NCBI GenBank assembly: GCA_027382625.1
Contig: JAJKFJ010005270.1
Coordinates: 1-19,488 of the forward strand
Length of the DNA: 19,488 bases
Direction: 5' to 3'
From: Tetmemena sp. SeJ-2015
Lineage: Eukaryota > Ciliophora > Spirotrichea > Sporadotrichida > Oxytrichidae
Both the position numbers and the translations under genes were made by a program. Below are positions 10,801-17,094 of the stretch, piece by piece (within the stretch, counting starts at the first letter, position 1; each line of letters opens with the position of its first letter). The notes beneath the pieces are model-generated. The model was not told the origin of the DNA. It did no database searches and worked only from the letters and a program-made list of their open reading frames with translations.

Positions 10801-10946
10801 AAGAAATAAACAAAAGCAAGGGCACAGAAAAAGTTAACATGGATCAGCTATTTAATTTTAATTTAGTATTTATAAGAATGTAGCTAAGAAACGCAATATC
10901 TTAAAAAGTTGGAAGTCACTAGGCTTCGATGTCTTCTAACTACTGA
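7839..10946 (+). CDS. Large coiled-coil protein with low-complexity N-terminus, interrupted by 10 IESs
   Basis: No family is recognised; it is probably structural. One GT-AG intron (7950-7980) and 10 IESs (416 bp) are removed, leaving 2,661 nt, exactly 887 codons, from ATG 7839 to TGA 10944-10946. Residues 1-270 are polar and Gln/Asn/Ser-rich with charged patches. Residues 280-335 are Arg/Ser/Lys-rich (RSKSHKKQNRSKSH). A His-rich run (HSHVHSHHHAPSH) lies near 355 and a Lys-rich run (KKKDPKKKKE) near 378. From about 400 to 810 the chain is an almost unbroken heptad-like Glu/Lys/Gln/Leu coiled coil (for example ELDRRLRGLEFEVERLKRQL). It ends in a short Ser-rich tail. Centrosomal, basal-body or cortical coiled-coil proteins look like this, but so do many others, so no function is claimed. 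Many heptad glutamines are TAG or TAA codons. It is divergent from the CH-domain gene and convergent with the DHHC gene. Confidence 0.9.
8228..8288 (+). other. IES, 61 bp, pointer CAAAGC
   Basis: In the coiled-coil gene. It shifts frame; removal joins KDTPSPK to RTTKTQDYSPY. Confidence 0.88.
8734..8760 (+). other. IES, 27 bp, pointer AGGG
   Basis: In the coiled-coil gene. It is in frame and almost pure A/T; removal joins EEDRQTKG to PKQNATNG. Confidence 0.75.
8817..8850 (+). other. IES, 34 bp, pointer AAGTT
   Basis: In the coiled-coil gene. It shifts frame; removal joins RHTEES to SSRSRNHSE. Confidence 0.88.
9006..9037 (+). other. IES, 32 bp, pointer AGC
   Basis: In the coiled-coil gene. 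It shifts frame; removal joins KASQPIIS to HGGSVVQSLS. Confidence 0.84.
9131..9166 (+). other. IES, 36 bp, pointer ATCTAA
   Basis: In the coiled-coil gene. It is in frame and AT-rich, with a 6-bp repeat; removal joins SHTSSTIQ to DANKSAK. Confidence 0.78.
9188..9220 (+). other. Palindromic IES, 33 bp, pointer AAAG
   Basis: In the coiled-coil gene. It is in frame; removal joins DANKSAK to KKDPKKKKE. Its centre is a perfect inverted repeat: 11-base arms 9191-9201 and 9205-9215 around a 3-base loop. Confidence 0.76.
9347..9414 (+). other. IES, 68 bp, pointer TAAA
   Basis: In the coiled-coil gene. Removal joins KGLNNHK to LEKKTMVHEINV in frame. A longer nearby repeat, AAACTAG, is out of phase and gives the wrong frame. 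Confidence 0.82.
10044..10088 (+). other. IES, 45 bp, 8-bp pointer TACTCTTC
   Basis: Within the coiled coil. It is in frame; removal joins EQQKLYSS to HINELRVQLSD and deletes a hydrophobic AT-rich insert. Confidence 0.88.
10767..10810 (+). other. IES, 44 bp, pointer TAAA
   Basis: Near the coiled-coil gene 3' end. It shifts frame; removal joins NVIKLLLN to KSKGTEKVNMDQ. Confidence 0.83.
10850..10885 (+). other. IES, 36 bp, pointer AGCT
   Basis: Last IES of the coiled-coil gene. It is in frame and AT-rich; removal joins VNMDQL to RNAISQKVGSHQ, followed by TGA. Confidence 0.68.
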
Positions 10947-11229
10947 AACTTAAAACCTTTTTTAACATACTTATATTGAAGTTGATGATAAAATTACATT
11001 GATTAATTTAAATGAATAATTTGGTGTTTGAAATAACTCAAGACTTCAATTTAACTGTATAGTAGCGAAAGTAAATGCTCTCTTAAGTATCCATATTTAT
11101 ATTGACAAAATAATTCCGAAAAGAAATTAAACTTCCCCTTTTAAATTATCAAATATTAATTACTACCTTTATTACTCAATCTAAATTTCAATCGACTTTG
11201 CTCAATTCTCTTTAAGCCTCATTTGTCGT
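10947..11229. other. Convergent spacer between coiled-coil and DHHC genes
   Basis: This 283-bp, mostly AT-rich stretch lies between two convergent stop codons. It presumably carries both 3' ends, and germline-limited DNA may be present. No gene is supported in it. Confidence 0.5.
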
Positions 11230-13365
11230 TCAATTGAGCTTCAGCTGTTGCTTTAAGTCCTCCCTCACATCAAATGACAAGCCCTCACCTTCTTAATTAG
11301 GTATTATAATTTTTAACGCATAATTTATTTTTTATATTAGGGACTAAAAAGAAAATTCATGAATAAGTTAGTCAAAAGTAAAGACTGAGCTTTTCAATCT
11401 ATGTTTAAACTTACAGAAGGGTACAAACCAAAAGAGAACATTATGACCAAGAACAGTTTTGAGATTGTTGATTTTTCCTCTGTTGTAGGGTGAGATGCGG
11501 AATGTCGCATCATCTTCACGCTTTTTCTCACAGAACTCAATTGTAGTGTACTGATTGAGCACCAACCACACATGGAAGAAAAAGAAGCAGGAGATTATTA
11601 CTGCGAAGGAGGAGCCCATTATGAAGGAAGTCATCACGTAATAGGCCACTTTGTAATCGATGGTTTCAGAATTCATGACAGCAGCTGCAACTGGGTAGGA
11701 GGTCCAAATAAGCAGCCAGATAATCATGGAGCAGTAGAACAGCATATTCATGAAGTACTTGTAGTTGTAGAATCCAATGCAGTTTGCCACCCAGGGGCAG
11801 TGGTGATCCATCTTCAGCACGCATCTGTTGCACTGAGAACAGTGGTGGCATCTGTCGGGCTATTAAAATGAGTAAGTCTATAAATCAAGAATACCTTGGT
11901 ACGAAGACATCTCTAGCACATTCTTATTCCTCCAAACTTCTTCCTTTCCACTGAGTAAACTACTCTGTTTGCATTTAAATATGTAAGTTGACTTATATTA
12001 TATATAGCTTATTTGATGCATTCTTCTTTGACTTGATTAATTTTTCTCTCTCTGCATCACTTTCTCCTTTGTTTGAAGCTGCGACTGGCTTGGCAAGTGG
12101 ACCCTCGTACGATTTGAGGTACTTGTAATCAAGATGAGCTGCTTCCTTGGGATCATCTTGATCTTCCTCGATGCCGAAATTTGTCAAAGGACTAGAAAGA
12201 CATTTAATAATCGCGTAAATTGGGAATCTCAATAACAAATAAAATATTGGAGTAAGTCAAGAGCATAAATTTGGCGCAGAAATAAATTCCAATCCATTAT
12301 CCATTCAATTTTTAATAAAATAGAATTCAAATTATGGAAATATATCAATAAAGTTGTATTTTATATAAAAAATAGTTTTTATTTGATTTTAATTAGCGAT
12401 TTGCATATATATTGTCCCTAATTTTTGAATATCTACAATAAGGAATTGAAAATAAAATTGCTAAAGCGGTATCCTTTATCCTTTTTGAAAATGTTTATAA
12501 AGTGAAGACCTTGTTGTCTGTTAGAATAATGCTATTTGAGATAAATAAAGTAATGTTGAGTATGCTTGATTACTTGAGTGACTTACTCATTCTGATGTTG
12601 GTCTATTTTGCTCTCAGAAACTACTGAGCTGCTTTCATCATCACTGCTCTCCAACACACTATCACTCTGCATATCCCATTCCAATACAAATATAACAAGT
12701 ATTTCAATTCCTTGTCTTCTGGTATGCTTCCAGGAGGTGTGCGAATCGTTTGAATAATTGCTGTACCAAGTAGCACTGCGAAAATGCAGAAGATTGTCAG
12801 CTGTAGTCTGACCTAAATATAATGATATTGGTTATGATGACCCTTGACTGATGCTCCTCCATTTCTTGCTGGGTGGTCCAGAGATTGGCTATGCCTAGTA
12901 ATGATTCTGGGAAGCTTCCCGCCAGAGAGGGATGCACATAGCACTACATTTAATTTTAATACTCACTTCAACTATTCAATCCTTCATACTTACGATGATG
13001 TATTCCTCAAACCATTCATGCAATTATAGATTGCTTTCTCACTCTATTTTATGATAGAAAGAGGCAAGGTAGGAGTAGAGGCCGAAGGTAACGAAGACTG
13101 GGAAGATGGATACGAACTTATACAAGCAAATCTCCAGCTTCTCCCATGTGCTAATTTATTCAGCCTGCATCCAAGGCGGCTATGCAATCACTTTCTAAGC
13201 GCCTTGGCTTCCGTTTCCCCTGGAAGGTGGGTACCCTCCCTTGTGGTTGGAAAGTCTGCCGTCTTCCTCCTGTCCACTTCCGCTGCTATAGCCGTGAGCA
13301 GCCTAGCCAGCTGGAGGCTAGGGACCTTGATTGGATGTGGGTCTCTAGCGTTATTGCTCTTGCAT
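11230..13365 (-). CDS. DHHC-type protein S-acyltransferase (palmitoyltransferase), complete
   Basis: Integral-membrane enzyme that transfers palmitate to protein cysteines. After removing introns 12944-12993, 12192-12586, 11860-11894 and 11344-11414 and five IESs, 1,407 nt give a 468-aa protein from ATG 13365 to TGA 11230. Residues 1-75 are Gln/Gly/Pro-rich and cytosolic. TM1 is near 84-103 ([20 protein letters not shown]) and TM2 near 150-170 ([12 protein letters not shown]), followed by TPPGSIP. The cysteine-rich domain (about 289-330) has the full zinc pattern, MCQRC...CHHCSQC...[20 protein letters not shown], with catalytic Cys in DHHC. TM3 and TM4 follow, then a TTIE motif (the family's TTxE) and NLKTVLGHN, resembling the PaCCT motif. 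The layout resembles ZDHHC2/15/20 enzymes. The 395-nt intron is far longer than the others and may contain IESs. The gene lies 298 bp downstream of the SLC35D-like gene on the same strand. Confidence 0.95.
11296..11335 (-). other. IES, 40 bp, pointer CCTAAT
   Basis: In the DHHC gene C-terminus. It shifts frame; removal joins FWFVPFFPN to [10 protein letters not shown]. The family has a similar Pro-x-x-GxG block here. Confidence 0.9.
11970..12016 (-). other. IES, 47 bp, pointer AATGCA
   Basis: In the DHHC gene just before the cysteine-rich domain. It shifts frame; removal joins LIKSKKNA to [14 protein letters not shown]. Confidence 0.9.
12192..12586 (-). other. 395-nt intron of DHHC gene, probably carrying IES DNA
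   Basis: Donor GTAAGT follows HQN-GA and acceptor TTTCTAG precedes TCCTTTGAC; the phase is correct. It is 5-15 times longer than most introns in the window and strongly AT-rich, so nested germline-limited DNA is likely. No pointer pair could be proven. Confidence 0.7.
12678..12706 (-). other. IES, 29 bp, pointer GGAAT
   Basis: In the DHHC gene. It shifts frame; removal joins SIPEDKE to [12 protein letters not shown]. Confidence 0.87.
12809..12837 (-). other. IES, 29 bp, pointer GGTCA
   Basis: In the DHHC gene before TM2. It shifts frame; removal joins EEHQSRV to [10 protein letters not shown]. Confidence 0.85.
13018..13050 (-). other. IES, 33 bp, pointer CAT
   Basis: In the DHHC gene after TM1. 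It carries a TGA; removal joins SYLASFYH to EWFEEYII. Confidence 0.78.
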
Positions 13366-13663
13366 ATTAATAAAATTCTACTACAATAATATATAAATAA
13401 GACATTATTTTAAACGTCCAAAATAATTATTTCCTCACAACTGATTAATCATTAATCTTATAGAGATAGATAAATATATTAAATTAGATCAGTGAGTTTA
13501 CCAAAATTATAATATGACTTCTTAAAAGTTTGATTATTTTAAATTCAAACATCAAATTAACTAAAATATTGTCTCTGGGTTAATTTATTGGTGAATCATG
13601 AATAGTAATATGTTGGTTAGTGAATAAAAATGTGTCTTCTCTTAATTAGAGTGTGTTTATTTT
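13366..13663. other. AT-rich spacer between SLC35D and DHHC genes
   Basis: This 298-bp, AT-rich stretch follows the SLC35D TGA and precedes the DHHC start codon on the same strand. No gene is supported. It must hold the 3' end of one and the 5' leader of the other. Confidence 0.5.
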
Positions 13664-15944
13664 TCAAGCCTGTTTGCTCTGTTATTTCTTCTGTGCAGTA
13701 AATTTCCTGTATTAGTCGAAAGCGTAGAGAGCAGCACCCACGAAACTCAGTGTTAATCCTGTGAACACAAGTTAATTAAACCAAATTAATTGTTGTCAGT
13801 ATATCAATAAAATAATAAAATTAATTTAAAGGTTGCATCATCGAAGAATATGAAACCAACCCATGTTAAAACTAAACTTATAAGACTTTCCTTTTTTATA
13901 CTTTTATTTTCCTGCAAAAGCCTAGATTATTTCATTTATTTTGCAATTAACTAAGAATAAATTAAATTAATATATTAATTTCAACTTATTTATAAAAATT
14001 TTGTACTTAAACAGCAAAATTATATTGCTTTTTTTAGGACTTAATTAATATTTAAAAATAACAATTACAAAGAATATAAACCTACTTTAAATCTAAACAA
14101 ATTAAGATAGATACTAAATCTTACCAAGATTTATAGTATTTTGGATAATAAAAGTATAAATTGTTGGATAAGGTTTTATAAACAATTGAAGAAATTAAGA
14201 TTTTAAGTTATAAGTTGCTCCATTTAATTGCACTTTAATTTGAGTTTACGTCCTTCATATTTCCGACGACACTTTGAGAAATAGGGCCGTTAATTGTGAT
14301 TAGCATTAGGACTGAGAGAGTGATAACGATGCCCATCACTCCTGAGATAATTATATACACTACGAACCAAAAACTAGAAGCTGAGTCCAATCTGTCAAAA
14401 GTGCTCTGCAGCTCGTATATTTCTCCAGTGTAGAAGGTTATTGCTAATGCTAGTGGCAGTCCACAGCAAGCAAAGAAAAAGTTTATCTCTACATTACAAG
14501 CATTAAACTTCTTTGAATTTGTAATAGATTCAATGGCTAGACTTACCAAATGGAAGGACAAGCTTTTTGTTGTTGACGATGCTAACGTAAACGTTGTAAA
14601 GCGACTAACTGATGTTATTCATCCATACTAGTAAGTAGCCAAACCACTCACTTGTGAAAGATTCCCACTAATTATCAATCAATCAAAATCAGCTCTTGAA
14701 TCTTAATAAAGTCACAATAGGAAATAAAAAAGGACAAGATTAAAAGGATGAAGAATTTAAGCTTATTTTTATGATTTTTAAAGAATTGAAATTATTGAAT
14801 TCACATTTATACATCTTGTTTAATTTAATTTATTTGCTAATAGAATTAGAACAGAAATATGTAGTTGACTTACTCCAGCCATAATTGCTCCAATCAAAGT
14901 AAGGAATAGGCAAATGGTAAGATTGATATCAGGATACACTCTATTCACAATCATGCTAGTTACTGCTGTGGTGATGAGAGTGCAACGTCTGAATGCCAAG
15001 AACATGGGAATGTTCACATTCTTCACAGCATACATTCCAAATATAACTGTCACGAGATTTTAAAAATTAAAATAAATTCAATATCCAATTTTGAGATTAG
15101 CACTTCCCATTCTCATTCCTATTCCAATTTTTCCGAGTGTCTCACTTATAGGAGGAATCTTCATTCCAAATTAAAGTCAAATCTTAATATAAAAAAGATA
15201 AAATTACTCGAACAATTAGAAAGATTTAGGGTTTCTCTCTTTGTAGATCATGAGGACGGAGCAAATCAGAATATTGCAAATGCACTAGGTTATGAAGAGC
15301 TATAAAAAGCATTAGATTCGCAAATCAAGTATTTATATTAGATTGGATCAGTATGATGAGTTTAAAATTAAGAATTTATTTTTAAAATCCTTGCTTTCTA
15401 TTAATTTATTTAAAAGATAATTTAAGTTCTATAGTAAATATAAGAAACTTTTTTTAAGCTATATTAATGCAATATAGACGCTTTAAATTGTAATAATCGA
15501 GTTTAATAATCGTATATTTCTACAAATTGATCCTGATAAGTTCCCATAAGATCCTTTGCAAATAGCTTTTGCAAATTTATTTAATAACGAAGGACCTTGA
15601 AGTCTTTTTTAAATTAGCAATTTTTGTGCTTTTTAAATGAAATGAAGCTCATTTGTTCTATTAATATGAATGTTACTTACATCGAGAGGGCTTTTGAAGT
15701 TAAATCTGACGTAGATACTCTTGTTAAAGAATGTGAGCATAGATGAGCTGGCAGCGTATAATAGGCATGCAAATACTCTTATGAACAAAGAAAACTGCTG
15801 CACTTAGGCTGCTTTCTATGGTTAGCTGCCATCTGCAATTTTGGCTTCTTAAGCTGGTTTACTGTCTACATATATTTTATATCAAAGGTGAAGATATCTA
15901 TTGGAGCATTTAAATTTGGAGAATCAACTCCATTACTTACTCAT
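13664..15944 (-). CDS. SLC35D-type nucleotide-sugar transporter, complete
   Basis: Ten-helix Golgi/ER antiporter family exchanging nucleotide sugars for nucleoside monophosphates. With introns 15866-15940, 15300-15680 and 14668-14873 and six IESs removed, 1,071 nt give 356 aa, the length of human SLC35D1. Exon 1 is only four bases (ATG plus A). TM1 reads FIRVFACLLYAASSSMLTFFNK, with the family's Asn-Lys after it. The centre carries VKNVNIPMFLAFRRCTLITT, matching the SLC35D LxLPMFxxLRR signature. Then come LFLTLIGAIMAG and ITINGPISQSVVGNMKD (family: Thr/Ser-x-x-VxGxxK before TM9). The C-terminus is FTGLTLSFVGAALYAFDQYRKF followed by a Lys-containing tail. The substrate cannot be assigned; UDP-sugars are typical for SLC35D and GDP-mannose for related proteins. 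It is divergent from MCTS1 with 112 bp between start codons. A 377-bp IES cuts it between NMKD and the last helices. Confidence 0.94.
13783..13817 (-). other. IES, 35 bp, 9-bp pointer AATTAATTT
   Basis: In the SLC35D gene. It shifts frame and carries a TGA; removal joins DDATFKLI to WFNQLVFTGLTLSF. It has the longest pointer in the window. Confidence 0.9.
13871..14247 (-). other. Long IES, 377 bp, 2-bp pointer GT
   Basis: In the SLC35D gene. Removal joins VVGNMKDV to LTWVGFIFFDD, as family spacing requires. It is very AT-rich and the largest insert resolved. It might be two adjacent elements. Confidence 0.65.
14467..14496 (-). other. IES, 30 bp, pointer TGCTTG
   Basis: In the SLC35D gene. 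It is in frame; removal joins GKFNAC to CGLPLALAITF, matching the family's FYNAC block. Confidence 0.85.
14507..14540 (-). other. IES, 34 bp, pointer AAGT
   Basis: In the SLC35D gene. It shifts frame and starts like a splice donor but has no in-phase acceptor; removal joins KLVLPFGK to FNAC. Confidence 0.78.
14668..14873 (-). other. 206-nt intron of SLC35D gene
   Basis: Donor GTAAGT follows GAIMAG and acceptor ATAATTAG precedes WESFTSEWFGYLLVW, both in phase 0. It contains TGATTGATTGAT just before the acceptor. An IES inside it is possible. Confidence 0.75.
15054..15092 (-). other. IES, 39 bp, pointer AATCTC
   Basis: In the SLC35D gene. It carries a TGA; removal joins RMGSANL to VTVIFGMYAVKN. 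Confidence 0.9.
15168..15200 (-). other. IES, 33 bp, pointer TAATTT
   Basis: In the SLC35D gene. It carries a TGA; removal joins SFQLFEQF to GMKIPPISETLG. Confidence 0.87.
15300..15680 (-). other. 381-nt intron of SLC35D gene, probably carrying IES DNA
   Basis: Donor GTAAGT follows FKSPLD and acceptor TTTATAG precedes LFITQCI; the phase is correct. It is unusually long and contains two close 9-bp direct repeats, TAATAATCG (15491, 15504) and TTTGCAAAT (15555, 15568), either of which could be a pointer pair. Confidence 0.7.
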
Positions 15945-16056
15945 CACTATTCCTAATTTTGTATTAAAAATATAATTTCACACTATCTGTTTTTAATTTA
16001 ATGCAAAGAGAGAAATTAATAGTAAGTATTATAGAATATTAAAGCAATAAAGGAAA
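15945..16056. promoter_or_regulatory. Divergent 112-bp spacer between SLC35D and MCTS1 start codons
   Basis: The space between two outward-facing start codons must hold both 5' leaders and presumably a shared promoter. It is AT-rich, with no clear motif I would name. Both genes then start with a tiny first coding exon (4 and 11 nt). Confidence 0.6.
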
Positions 16057-16970
16057 ATGTTTAAAAGGTAAGCAACTTTAGTTATGCTCTAATCAATCAT
16101 ATGCTTCCTGCTATTTTAAGTCCTTAAATTATTCTATAGCAACATTGAAGAAAGCTTGAACTAGCATCCACTGAAGACCACTGTAGCTAAAGCTATCAGA
16201 CAGAAAATCCAGGAGACTTATCCAAACTTGACTGAGGAATAGTTGGAGATCATTTGGCCAAAGAAAGCCAAAGTGGCACAGACTAAGATCAAGGGGTAAT
16301 TAATTTATACCTCCTAAGTTAATGCGTATTTTAGAGAGTCTCATGTAAACATGTATCTGGTTGAAGATCAACTCTCCTTCATTGAACTCAGGGATTAGCC
16401 AGTCATGCCAACTTTAAGACTCCTTCATCAATTCCCTCACATGATGCCACACATGCAATTAAACTCCATAACCAATTAAAAGAAAAGTAAACTTTGGATT
16501 ATTTGTTAGAATTTTTGTAAAATAGCAGAAATCCAAATATAAATGGCGAGATGTTAAATCTAAGTCACTAGAGGAGCTATTTTAAATGTTAAAACTAAAA
16601 ATTTTCGCAATAAGCAATATATACTGCTAATACGATTTAAATTACCGTTTTCTAAAGGATTTGGAGTATGAATGTGATTTTGGAGCCATCAAACACATCA
16701 TAAGTGGAAGTAACATAATGGCACCAGGACTTACTTCTCCAGGTGGCAAGATGGATGATGTGGAAGCTGGAGAAGTTGTAGCAATCATGGCAGAGGGCAA
16801 AGAACACGCTATGGGAATAGGTCTCACTTACATGAGCACTGAAGAAATAAGAACTGAGAACAAAGAATAATAAGCAGTAAAAATTTTATTTATAAATTAA
16901 AGGAGTGGCCATTGAGCTTATTGAATATCTAAATGATGGACTTTGGAAACTCACAAAGCCTAAAGCTTGA
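16057..16970 (+). CDS. MCTS1: MCTS1/Tma20 translation factor (PUA domain), complete
   Basis: Ribosome-binding factor that, with DENR/Tma22, acts in post-termination tRNA/40S recycling and reinitiation. Removing introns 16068-16139 and 16296-16334 and IESs 16460-16673 and 16866-16902 leaves 552 nt, giving 183 aa (human 181). It starts MFK, as in animals. The N-terminal domain carries IWPKK and MPTLRLLHQFPHMMPHMQ (human PTLRLLHKYPFILPHQQ). The PUA domain (about aa 90-178) has GAIKHIISGSNIMAPGLTSP, VVAIMAEGKEHAMGIGLTYM and ends IEYLNDGLWKL, all nearly identical to metazoan MCTS1. Both IES junctions fall inside conserved blocks. MPHMQ joins to CDFGAIKH through pointer AAT, and TENK joins to GVAIE through pointer AAAG. 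This makes it the clearest proof in the window that the inserts must be eliminated. It is head-to-head with the SLC35D-like gene and convergent with the DDX46-like fragment. Confidence 0.96.
16460..16673 (+). other. IES, 214 bp, pointer AAT
   Basis: In MCTS1. Removal joins PHMMPHMQ to CDFGAIKHIISG, exactly the human spacing. Confidence 0.88.
16866..16902 (+). other. IES, 37 bp, pointer AAAG
   Basis: In MCTS1. Removal joins EEIRTENK to GVAIELIEYLNDG. An apparent GT-AG intron here fails on phase. Confidence 0.92.
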
Positions 16971-17094
16971 GATAATTAAATCTTTTAATTTAGCAGGTAC
17001 TGATTTTCTTTTGGAATTCAATTCAATTTTAACAAATTGATCCCCTTTGATAAAATAGGATACTCATCAAAGTCTTTAAAGATTATTTACTTAC
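16971..17094. other. Spacer between MCTS1 stop and the broken end of the DDX46-like gene
   Basis: This 124-bp AT-rich stretch begins, on the minus strand, with the GTAAGT donor that follows the last DDX46 codon. None of its frames gives helicase motifs. The germline end of the DDX46 segment, and any pointer to its missing partner, should lie here. Confidence 0.6.

Noticed and set aside
11572..11871. Plus-strand His-rich 99-aa open frame
   Set aside because: Exact antisense of the DHHC cysteine-rich domain and membrane region.
13051..13389. Plus-strand 112-aa membrane-like open frame
   Set aside because: Antisense of the Gln/Gly/Pro-rich DHHC N-terminus and TM1.
14668..14692. Tandem TGAT repeat as a 4- or 8-bp IES in SLC35D
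   Set aside because: The intron acceptor just after it keeps phase and family spacing, so the repeat is intronic.
15866..15900. IES with pointer TAGA near the SLC35D start
   Set aside because: It leaves the gene with no ATG. A GT-AG intron (15866-15940) gives ATG, correct phase and family length.
16866..16902. GT-AG intron instead of IES in MCTS1
   Set aside because: Splicing there breaks phase; the AAAG direct-repeat join gives the conserved TENKGVAIE exactly.
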